This document shows, in pieces, positions 1 to 5,598 of a DNA stretch of 7,568 nucleotides; within the stretch, counting starts at the first letter, position 1; the number at the start of each line of letters is the position of its first letter. Made by a program: the position numbers and the translations under genes. The stretch comes from an uncultured Clostridia bacterium (GTDB taxonomy: Bacteria; Bacillota; Clostridia; Lachnospirales; Lachnospiraceae), in assembly GCA_937888895.1 (NCBI GenBank), contig CALASV010000135.1:1-7568 (forward strand), written 5' to 3'. The notes under the pieces were generated by a model. It made no database searches. It saw only the letters and a program-made list of their open reading frames with translations, and was not told where the DNA came from.

Positions 1-1182
1 AGAGTAACTTCTGTAGGAAAATTTAAGCCTTGGATTCGTCGTATGTGTGGACCTGTAGCAATTTCTTCTTTTTTAATTTATCAAAGTGGATTGGCTGATT
101 TTCCAATGTATTTTAAAATTGGATGGTTATTTGTTACGTATATTTTATGGGGTTCTATTTTTTATACATCTATCAATATTCCGTATGGTTCGATGGCATC
201 TGCGATTTCTGCTGAACCAGAAGATAGACAATCTTTATCTACATTTCGAAGTTTAGGAGGAGCATTAGCAAGTTTAATTATTGGTGCTGGTATTCCGATG
301 CTTGCTTATGAAGTAACTCCAGACGGAAATACGGTAATGAATGGAAGGATATTTCAAACAATTGCAGGTATTTTCTCTATTTTAGCAATTATTTGTTATT
401 TTCTTTGCTATACATTAACAACAGAACGAATAAAAATGGAAGTAACAGAACAAACAGTAAAAGGCAATAGTGTATTTGTGATGTTAAAAAATGCAATAAG
501 AAATAGAGCATTAATTTCTATTATTGTAGCTTCTATTGTTATGTTATTAGCACAATTGACAATGCAATCTATGGCAAATTATGTATATCCTAATTTTTAT
601 GGAAATACGAGAGCACAGTCTATATCCACTGTTGTTATGGTTATTGCAATGTTTGTAGCAGCGGCATTAGTAAAACCAGCAGCAAAAAAAATCGGAAAAG
701 CAGAAGTGAGTATTATTTCTAATCTTTTGGCAGCAGTCGTATTTTTTGGATTATTTTTATGGCGACCAACCAATGTATGGGTATATGTAGCTTGGGTGAG
801 TCTTTGTTGGTTTGGACTTGGTATGTTTAATATGGTAAATTGGGCATTGATTACGGATGTCATTGATTATTCTGAAATAAAAAATGGGGTACGAGAGGAC
901 GGTTCCGTATATGCACTATATTCTTTTGCGAGAAAATTAGGGCAAGCAGCATCAGCAGGGCTTTCTGGTGGATTATTAACATTAATTGGATATAATGAAT
1001 TGACAGCATTTGAACCAAAAGTAACACTTGGAATTTATAATATTTCTACTTTAGTTCCAGCAGTGGGATTTTTATTACTTGCATTAGTTTTATGGTTTTG
1101 GTATCCATTAAAGAAAAAGAAAGTAGAAGAAAATGTAGCGATTTTAAAGAAAAAACACGAACAAGAAGAAAATAGTTTATAA
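1..1182 (+). CDS. GPH-family sugar:cation symporter, 5'-truncated by the window
   Basis: Integral membrane transporter of the glycoside-pentoside-hexuronide:cation symporter family (MelB/XynP type, MFS fold), which imports sugars or oligosaccharides with Na+ or H+. The frame is open from base 1, and the codons before the first ATG (43) encode the family loop GKFKPWI (visible residues 6-12), so ATG 43 is internal and the true start lies upstream. Other family marks are NIPYGSM followed by an acidic stretch and DR (59-76), then STFRSLGG, and the late loop DVIDYSEIKNGVREDG (from residue 286) leading into a Lys-containing helix. About ten hydrophobic helices are visible in 393 residues; full-length members have roughly 450-500. 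The C-terminus is a basic/acidic cytoplasmic tail. The substrate cannot be read from sequence; the glycosidases downstream suggest a glycan fragment, which is inference. The family call is firm. Confidence 0.93.
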   Translation, partial: RVTSVGKFKPWIRRMCGPVAISSFLIYQSGLADFPMYFKIGWLFVTYILWGSIFYTSINIPYGSMASAISAEPEDRQSLSTFRSLGGALASLIIGAGIPMLAYEVTPDGNTVMNGRIFQTIAGIFSILAIICYFLCYTLTTERIKMEVTEQTVKGNSVFVMLKNAIRNRALISIIVASIVMLLAQLTMQSMANYVYPNFYGNTRAQSISTVVMVIAMFVAAALVKPAAKKIGKAEVSIISNLLAAVVFFGLFLWRPTNVWVYVAWVSLCWFGLGMFNMVNWALITDVIDYSEIKNGVREDGSVYALYSFARKLGQAASAGLSGGLLTLIGYNELTAFEPKVTLGIYNISTLVPAVGFLLLALVLWFWYPLKKKKVEENVAILKKKHEQEENSL

Positions 1183-1213
1183 ATTATAAATATTTACTTT
1201 ATAATTTCTTTTT
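1181..1213 (+). terminator. Rho-independent terminator after the symporter
   Basis: A perfect 10-bp inverted repeat (1181-1190 with 1198-1207) and a 7-base loop are followed by a T-rich run (1209-1213). The stem is all A/T, so it is weak thermodynamically, but it overlaps the stop codon of the symporter and is placed as expected for its terminator. Confidence 0.6.
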
Positions 1214-1264
1214 AAGATTTTAGAAAAAATGTAGAAAATACTCAAAAGATATGTTAGAATTATT

Positions 1265-1294
1265 TTGATAGTTGATTTATAAGATAGATACAAT
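1265..1294 (+). promoter_or_regulatory. Candidate sigma-A promoter for the acyltransferase gene
   Basis: TTGATA (1265-1270) and TACAAT (1289-1294) are separated by 18 bases, close to the housekeeping consensus. It lies 3' of the symporter terminator and about 130 bases before the acyltransferase start, so it would give a long leader. In such AT-rich DNA chance matches are common. I saw no other clear structure in the 1214-1427 gap. Confidence 0.35.
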
Positions 1295-1417
1295 GAATAC
1301 AGTTATTGTGTTTTTCTTATGGTAAAATTGTTCTAATTATTTTATACATTAGAAGTGAAAATGCATTATTTTGGTGATAGAAAAGTACCTAAAAATGTAA
1401 AATAGCTTTTGTGGGAT

Positions 1418-1422
1418 GGGAG
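1418..1422 (+). promoter_or_regulatory. Ribosome binding site that selects start 1428
   Basis: GGGAG lies 5 bases before ATG 1428, ideal spacing. The upstream in-frame ATG at 1416 overlaps this site and has only GTGGG directly against it, with no spacing. Start 1428 is therefore preferred. Confidence 0.65.
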
Positions 1423-1427
1423 AAAAG

Positions 1428-2705
1428 ATGAAGTTTAAAAAGATACCAGATAAAAGTAAAATTGAGCATTTTGATTTTGAAAAAAGACCTAGATATCCTA
1501 TTTTTTTGTTACACACGATAAGATATATATTATGTTATCCAGATTTAAAAAAGCGTGATTTTCATTGGAATAAATATGAAGTACAAGATTTGAAAGAGCC
1601 ATATTTATTGTTATCTAATCATGCTTCTATGGTAGATTTTTTTGTTATGTTGAAAGCAACACATCCAGCCCGTCCAAATAATGTTATGACATTAGAGGGA
1701 TTTAATACGTATACGGAACCATTAGCTCGTGCTGCTGGTATTCTTGGAACAAGAAAGTTTATTACGGATATTCATTTAATTAAAAACATGAAATATTGTA
1801 TAGATGTATTAAAAAATGTATTTGTTCTTTTTCCAGAGGCGAGATATTCTTTAGATGGATGTACTTCTTTTTTACCAACTTCGTTAGGAAAGATGGTAAA
1901 AATATTAGGAGTTCCTGTTGTAGTTTTGACAATTCATGGTAATTTTGTAACTTGTCCTCAATGGAATAAGATTGATAAAAAATCTCATGTAGAAGCAGAA
2001 TTAGTGCAAATTGTAACGGCTGAAGAAACAAAAACACTTTCTGCAAAAGAAATCAATAAGAGAATTGCAGAACATTTTAAATATGATGATTTTGCTTGGC
2101 AAAAAGAAAATCAGATTAAAATTGACCATCCAGAACGAGCAAAAGGATTACATGCGTTGTTATATAAATGTCCTTCTTGTAAAACCGAGGGCGAGATGGA
2201 TTCGGAAGGCACAAAACTTTGGTGTAATTGTTGTAAAAAGACTTGGGAAATGGATGAGTATGGTCAGTTACGTGCATTAGAAGGAGAAACAGAGTTTGCT
2301 CATATTCCAGATTGGAGTAATTGGGAACGAGAGTGTGTAAGGGAAGAAATAGAAAACGGTACTTATTATTTTGAAGATGATGTAAGAGTAGAAACATTAC
2401 CAGGTTCTAAAAAGTTTTATAAACAAGGTATGGGTAAATTGATTCAAACACCAGAAGAAACAAGAGTGGAATGTAATTATTATGGCGAACCTTATGTATT
2501 AAAACGTAGTGCAAAAGGTTTAGAAAGTATGCATATTGAATATGACTATTTAGGCCGTGGAGATTGTGTAGATATTTCGATTCCTGATGATAGCTTTTGG
2601 TGCTATTTGACAAAGAGAGATGCGATTACGAAAATTTCCTTTGCGACAGAGGAAATGCATAAATTGGCATTAAAGAAAAAAGAAGTAAAAAAAGTGGAAG
2701 AATAA
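1428..2705 (+). CDS. Lysophospholipid acyltransferase-family protein with C-terminal zinc ribbon
   Basis: A 425-residue protein. The N-terminal half resembles PlsC/AGPAT acyltransferases, which move an acyl chain onto lysophosphatidic acid or similar lipids at the inner membrane face. It has NHASMVD (residues 64-70, the catalytic HX4D motif with H65 and D70), then GTRKF (107-111), then FPEAR (135-139) in place of the usual FPEG-R. Residues 248-269 form a probable zinc ribbon: CPSC, 14 residues, then CNCC. The remaining ~155 residues are acidic and aromatic, end in a Lys/Glu-rich tail, and match no domain I recognise. Classical PlsC proteins are about 200-260 residues, so this is an extended architecture. 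An in-frame ATG at 1416 would add four residues but has a poorer ribosome site. The gene stands alone between two terminators. The acyltransferase fold is well supported; the acceptor is unknown, and housekeeping phosphatidate synthesis is not shown. Confidence 0.85.
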   Translation: MKFKKIPDKSKIEHFDFEKRPRYPIFLLHTIRYILCYPDLKKRDFHWNKYEVQDLKEPYLLLSNHASMVDFFVMLKATHPARPNNVMTLEGFNTYTEPLARAAGILGTRKFITDIHLIKNMKYCIDVLKNVFVLFPEARYSLDGCTSFLPTSLGKMVKILGVPVVVLTIHGNFVTCPQWNKIDKKSHVEAELVQIVTAEETKTLSAKEINKRIAEHFKYDDFAWQKENQIKIDHPERAKGLHALLYKCPSCKTEGEMDSEGTKLWCNCCKKTWEMDEYGQLRALEGETEFAHIPDWSNWERECVREEIENGTYYFEDDVRVETLPGSKKFYKQGMGKLIQTPEETRVECNYYGEPYVLKRSAKGLESMHIEYDYLGRGDCVDISIPDDSFWCYLTKRDAITKISFATEEMHKLALKKKEVKKVEE

Positions 2706-2715
2706 ATATATAATG

Positions 2716-2760
2716 GGCTATCGGAAAATAAAACGAGTGCTTTCCGATAGTCTTTTTATT
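2716..2760 (+). terminator. Strong rho-independent terminator after the acyltransferase gene
   Basis: A 12-bp stem (2716-2727 with 2741-2752, one G-T wobble), with arms built around CTATCGGAAA and TTTCCGATAG, encloses a 13-base loop and is followed by TTTTTATT. It lies 11 bases after the stop codon and separates the acyltransferase from the membrane peptidase gene, although read-through could still feed the latter. Confidence 0.9.
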
Positions 2761-2790
2761 TACAATAGTAAAAGGAGTTATAGATAACTT

Positions 2791-3744
2791 ATGAGGTTAA
2801 CGAAAAAAAGACGACGAAGAAAAAAAAGATATTTAGAATTTATTGTAATGATGGTTTTTTGTTTTATGGTAGGATATTGTGCTAGGTTTTTAATAGAAGA
2901 ATGTCCAATAGTATTGTGGATTAGCCTTGGTATTTTTGTTATTTATATTCTTTTGTTGTTGGTAGGAATGACAATTTTAATGATACAAAAAAGACAAGAG
3001 ATGGAACAAAAAATAGAAATGTTAGATGAGTTTGATGAAGAAGATTTTGTGGATGAAGAAGATTTGAAATTGGAGTGGATAGTACAATCATTTCATATAG
3101 GAGAACGAGTTTTTAGAAAAATAGAAAGCTGTTTTATTGTGATAGGTGGTATTTTTTTCGCTTGTTTTCTTGTGATTCAAATATTACCAAAAGAGGAAGC
3201 AGGAGTTTCTTTATCTGGAAAAGATTTAGAGGAAATTGTATTGCAAAACAATGCAAAATTATTAGAAGAAAATGAAGTATTACAACAATATTTAAAAAAG
3301 GAATATTATAAAAATGCAACCGAAGAAGAAAAGTTAAGAGTATTAACAAGTGTATTGATTACCGAAGCGACTTATTTAGGAATCGAAGCACCTACATTAC
3401 GAATGGATGAATTAGCAGATAATTTAGGTGGTTATTATACACCAAAAACACATGAAATTATGATAAATCAAAATAGTATTTCAGAAGAAGAAAAAATATT
3501 AAATACATTATTACATGAGATGTATCATGCGTATCAATATACTTGCGTAAAACAATTAGATTTGACAGGAGATTTGTTGTGGGCAAAGAAAGTAGCACAG
3601 TGGAAAGAAGAATTTGAATCAAAAAATTTGGACTTAAATACAAACGAGGGAATGGTAGAATATTATACACAAAGCATTGAAGAAGAAGCAAGAAACTACG
3701 CAGAGCAACGAGTGGAAGTTTATTTATATTATATGGAAAATTAG
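2791..3744 (+). CDS. Membrane protein with probable extracytoplasmic HExxH metallopeptidase domain
   Basis: A 317-residue protein I cannot assign to a named family. It starts with a very basic stretch (residues 5-13, KKRRRRKKR), then hydrophobic helices at about 15-35, 40-65 and 113-133. Helices 2 and 3 are joined by a strongly acidic loop (78-93). By the positive-inside rule, the N-terminus and acidic loop are cytoplasmic and residues ~134-317 lie outside. That outer domain contains LLHEMYHAYQY, with HEMYH at 242-246, the HExxH zinc-binding signature, and later EEEARNYAEQR (297-307), whose acidic residues could supply a third metal ligand. The start is the first possible one: an in-frame stop sits at 2785-2787, and an AGGAG site (2773-2777) lies 13 bases upstream, a slightly long spacing. 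The gene follows a terminator with little room for its own promoter. Peptidase activity is inferred from the motif; substrate unknown. Confidence 0.75.
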   Translation: MRLTKKRRRRKKRYLEFIVMMVFCFMVGYCARFLIEECPIVLWISLGIFVIYILLLLVGMTILMIQKRQEMEQKIEMLDEFDEEDFVDEEDLKLEWIVQSFHIGERVFRKIESCFIVIGGIFFACFLVIQILPKEEAGVSLSGKDLEEIVLQNNAKLLEENEVLQQYLKKEYYKNATEEEKLRVLTSVLITEATYLGIEAPTLRMDELADNLGGYYTPKTHEIMINQNSISEEEKILNTLLHEMYHAYQYTCVKQLDLTGDLLWAKKVAQWKEEFESKNLDLNTNEGMVEYYTQSIEEEARNYAEQRVEVYLYYMEN

Positions 3745-3769
3745 AAAATAAGTAAGGAAATTGTTTTCG

Positions 3770-3786
3770 TTTTATGTTATGATGGT
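3770..3786 (+). promoter_or_regulatory. Extended -10 promoter for the first glycosidase gene
   Basis: TG-T-TATGAT (3775-3783) is an extended -10 element, which can work without a good -35; the nearest TTG-like hexamer (3761-3766) is only 11 bases away. The 17-base block 3770-3786 matches the block before the GH92 leader (5399-5415) at all positions but one. Transcription would start near 3790, about 40 bases before the start codon. Confidence 0.5.
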
Positions 3787-3830
3787 GATGTAAATATGAA
3801 AAATATAAATGGAGAAAGGAACTAAGAAAA

Positions 3831-5270
3831 ATGAAGGAATATGTGAAAAAACAATTAGACAATGCACCAAAATTAACAATGGAAAATGCTCTTATAGTAG
3901 AAGCGTATGGAAAAGCATTAGAAAATTTACTTTGCATCAATACGGTTCCATGTTCTATGGATGTGTATAATAAAACAGGTTTATTAGATGAAAATTTACC
4001 TTTAATGATTCGTGCTGGTGGTGGTTATGAAACTCCATGGACAAGAGATGCTTCTGTAAATACAATGAATGCGGCTTGCTTTTTAGAACCAGAAGTAGCA
4101 AAAAATACATTATGGGTTGTTTGTGAGCGAGTAGATGGAAAGTTATGTTTTCAGTTAGATAATCAAAAATGGGATAAAATTGTGTGGGCAATTGGGGCAT
4201 GGCAATATTTCCTTGCAACAGGAGATAAGGCATTTTTACAAGATGCTTATCATACAGTAAAAAATTCTTTGGAAGTATTAGAGCAGGTACAATTTAATGA
4301 AACGTATGGATTATTTACAGGTGGTTCTTTCTTTAATGATGGAATTACAGGTTATCCAAAAGCAGTACATGAGGAAGGAAAAGAATCTTCCTTTGTAGGT
4401 GACCATAAGCCTACGGAATATATTATGACATTAAGTACAAATTGTTTGTATTATGCATCTTATCGAATCTTGGAAAAAATGGTTGCTGTATTAGGTATTG
4501 AGGGAGAAAAAGAAAACTACATACAAAAAGGAACAAAATTAAAAAATGCAATCAATCAATTCTTATGGAATGAAAAGACAGGAAAGTATGATTATTTCTT
4601 ATATCCAAACGGAACAATAGATGATTCTCAGGAAGGCTGTGGTGTTTCCTTTGCTTCTTTATTTGAATTAAATGAAGAAGCAAAAATAAGAAAAATGTTA
4701 TCCGAATGTGTACGCAGTGAAGTAGGATTAGTATCTATTTGGCCTCCATTTGAGGGACTTTCTTCCTTAGAAAGACCAATTCGTCACAATAATTTAATTT
4801 GGACAATGGTAAATGGATATTTTGCAAATGCAGTAGCAAAGTATGGTTTATATGAAATTTTAGGAAAAGAAATTGAAAGTATGGCACAGTTAGCGATGGA
4901 TAGTAAAGGATTTTATGAAATTTATAATCCAATGACAAAGAAACCAGACGGTGGCTGGCAAGTAGGTTGTCAGTGGGATTCTGTACCAAATCAAACTTGG
5001 TCTGCGACAGCATTTATTAGTAGTATTGTGTATGGTGTATTTGGTATTCGCTTGTCTGAAACAGGGATTTCCTTTCAGCCTTGTTTACCAGAAAACTTTG
5101 GAACAGTACAATTAAATGGTATTACATTTAGAAATATTACATTAGATATTAAATTACAAGGTGTAGGAAGTAAGGTCAAAGAAATTAAGATAAATGGAGA
5201 AAAAGAAGAAAAGATTTCATTTGAAAAAGAAGGAAATTATCAAGTAGAGATTGTACTAGAGAATAATTAA
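3831..5270 (+). CDS. Intracellular glycoside hydrolase, (alpha/alpha)6-barrel type, substrate unassigned
   Basis: A 479-residue protein without signal peptide or membrane helix, so cytoplasmic. It reads as a six-hairpin glycosidase like the GH63/GH37/GH78 groups: GGGYETPWTRDAS (63-75, with WTRD typical of a substrate-binding loop near the barrel mouth), GGSFFNDGITGYP (164-176), ERPIRHNNLIWTMVNGYFANA (314-334), and QWDSVPNQTWSATAF (381-395), which recalls the QWD-PN-W signature of trehalases and the DQTWSAT element of rhamnosidases. About 75 C-terminal residues (405-479) look like a small beta-sandwich, common after such barrels. Candidate acids are D73, D170 and E308, but I cannot assign their roles. 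A purine-rich GGAGAAAGGA site lies 10 bases before the ATG. The promoter block is shared with the GH92 gene downstream, suggesting joint use on one glycan. Glycosidase fold fairly sure; EC activity unknown. Confidence 0.8.
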   Translation: MKEYVKKQLDNAPKLTMENALIVEAYGKALENLLCINTVPCSMDVYNKTGLLDENLPLMIRAGGGYETPWTRDASVNTMNAACFLEPEVAKNTLWVVCERVDGKLCFQLDNQKWDKIVWAIGAWQYFLATGDKAFLQDAYHTVKNSLEVLEQVQFNETYGLFTGGSFFNDGITGYPKAVHEEGKESSFVGDHKPTEYIMTLSTNCLYYASYRILEKMVAVLGIEGEKENYIQKGTKLKNAINQFLWNEKTGKYDYFLYPNGTIDDSQEGCGVSFASLFELNEEAKIRKMLSECVRSEVGLVSIWPPFEGLSSLERPIRHNNLIWTMVNGYFANAVAKYGLYEILGKEIESMAQLAMDSKGFYEIYNPMTKKPDGGWQVGCQWDSVPNQTWSATAFISSIVYGVFGIRLSETGISFQPCLPENFGTVQLNGITFRNITLDIKLQGVGSKVKEIKINGEKEEKISFEKEGNYQVEIVLENN

Positions 5271-5284
5271 TGAAGAAAACTTGG

Positions 5285-5347
5285 AAATTTAACTGAATAG
5301 CTACAATAGTAGCTATTCGGTTATGAGCAAGCAAAGATTGCGAATAT
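5285..5347 (+). ncRNA. Structured RNA element, copy 1 (3' UTR of the glycosidase)
   Basis: Copy 1 of a repeated RNA-like element. AAATTT leads into a 14-bp hairpin (5291-5304 with 5309-5322, one wobble, AATA loop), followed by GAGCAAG, a small hairpin GCAA-AGA-TTGC (5331-5341) and GAATAT. It aligns with 5500-5568 at 48 of 63 ungapped positions by hand count. The stem bases vary in a paired way while the single-stranded blocks AAATTTAACT, GAGYAAG, CAAAGA and TTGYGAATAT are kept. It is fused to a terminator and follows a stop codon by 14 bases, so it would be transcribed with the glycosidase mRNA. I see no upstream pairing arm like that of copy 2. The family is unknown to me. Confidence 0.6.
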
Positions 5348-5387
5348 CCGATTGACCTAAAGAAAGGAATATTCGAGTTTTTCTTTT
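5341..5387 (+). terminator. Rho-independent terminator downstream of RNA element copy 1
   Basis: CGAATATCC (5341-5349) pairs with 5366-5375, nine pairs with one bulged A (5368), around a 16-base loop. TTTTTCTTTT follows (5378-5387). The 5' arm begins with the conserved GAATAT of the repeated element, so element and terminator are physically joined. It separates the glycosidase from the GH92 transcription unit. Confidence 0.75.
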
Positions 5388-5398
5388 ATAAATATAGA

Positions 5399-5415
5399 TT
5401 TTATGTTATAATGGT
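5399..5415 (+). promoter_or_regulatory. Extended -10 promoter of the GH92 gene
   Basis: TG-T-TATAAT (5404-5412) is a perfect extended -10 element. No convincing -35 is visible; only T-rich DNA from the preceding terminator lies there. Transcription should begin at about 5418-5420, giving a leader of about 180 bases. Only one base in 17 differs from the block upstream of the first glycosidase gene (3770-3786). Confidence 0.7.
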
Positions 5416-5419
5416 AACT

Positions 5420-5508
5420 GTTAAATTTGTTGAAAAATTATCAACAAAACAGAGACTATTGCATGGGAAGTTTTAGTACCTGATACAGTTGATGGTTGCA
5501 AATTTAAC
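5420..5508 (+). promoter_or_regulatory. Candidate riboswitch-like 5' domain of the GH92 leader
   Basis: The predicted transcript starts at or next to a 10-base arm (5420-5429, GTTAAATTTG) that pairs perfectly with 5499-5508 (CAAATTTAAC), closing an 89-nt domain. Inside, 5438-5445 can pair with 5488-5495 (eight pairs, two G-U). The same 5441-5448 segment can instead pair locally with 5426-5433 (TTTGTTGA with TCAACAAA, 8 bp), which breaks both long-range stems. The last three bases of the closing stem are also the first three of the next hairpin. Such competing folds are typical of regulatory leaders. It shows no motif of a riboswitch class I know, and no ligand can be named. Confidence 0.45.
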
Positions 5509-5568
5509 TAACAGGCTACTATGGTGGCGTGTTAGTTAGGAGTAAGTAGCAAAGAGGATTGTGAATAT
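5500..5568 (+). ncRNA. Structured RNA element, copy 2 (GH92 5' leader)
   Basis: Copy 2 of the element at 5285-5347. The hairpin is 5506-5513 with 5530-5537 (8 bp), a G-G mismatch, then 5515-5519 with 5524-5528 (5 bp, one wobble) and a TATG loop. GAGTAAG, a small hairpin GCAA-AGAGGA-TTGT (5549-5562) and GAATAT follow. Relative to copy 1 three stem pairs change on both sides (G-C to A-T, A-T to C-G, T-A to A-T), which keeps the pairing. Unlike copy 1 no terminator follows; the GH92 ribosome site lies 20 bases on. Confidence 0.6.
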
Positions 5569-5587
5569 TCTTTAAAATTAATTTATT

Positions 5588-5592
5588 GGAGG
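5588..5592 (+). promoter_or_regulatory. Strong ribosome binding site of the GH92 gene
   Basis: GGAGG with 6 bases to ATG 5599, the best Shine-Dalgarno match in the window. It fixes the GH92 start and agrees with high expression. Confidence 0.85.
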
Positions 5593-5598
5593 AACGAA

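Noticed and set aside
2761..2766. TACAAT as a -10 for the membrane peptidase gene
   Set aside because: No suitable -35, and the start would fall inside the ribosome binding site.
3796..3825. Nine-codon ORF upstream of the first glycosidase
   Set aside because: No ribosome site of its own; it contains the purine-rich site of the following gene.
3458..3940. 160-residue minus-strand ORF
   Set aside because: It is antisense to the peptidase 3' end and the glycosidase 5' end, rich in Leu/Ser/Phe/Tyr as expected for the complement of A-rich codons, and has no domain.
5323..5355. Possible 10-codon leader peptide (ATG 5323) in copy 1
   Set aside because: No ribosome binding site, the start is absent from copy 2, and it runs into the terminator stem.
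5463..5483. Six-codon ORF MGSFST in the GH92 leader
   Set aside because: No Shine-Dalgarno sequence and too short to support.
5434..5511. A 25-codon open stretch in the GH92 leader that reads like a protein end and stops at TAA 5509
   Set aside because: No ATG, GTG or TTG start and a TGA just upstream (5431). It overlaps the paired leader arms, so it is more likely chance, although a gene remnant cannot be excluded.
5471..5540. Resemblance to T-box (GGTGG) or TPP riboswitch (ACCTGAT) fragments
   Set aside because: Only 5-7 bases match; the full T-box sequence, specifier loop and TPP core elements are missing.
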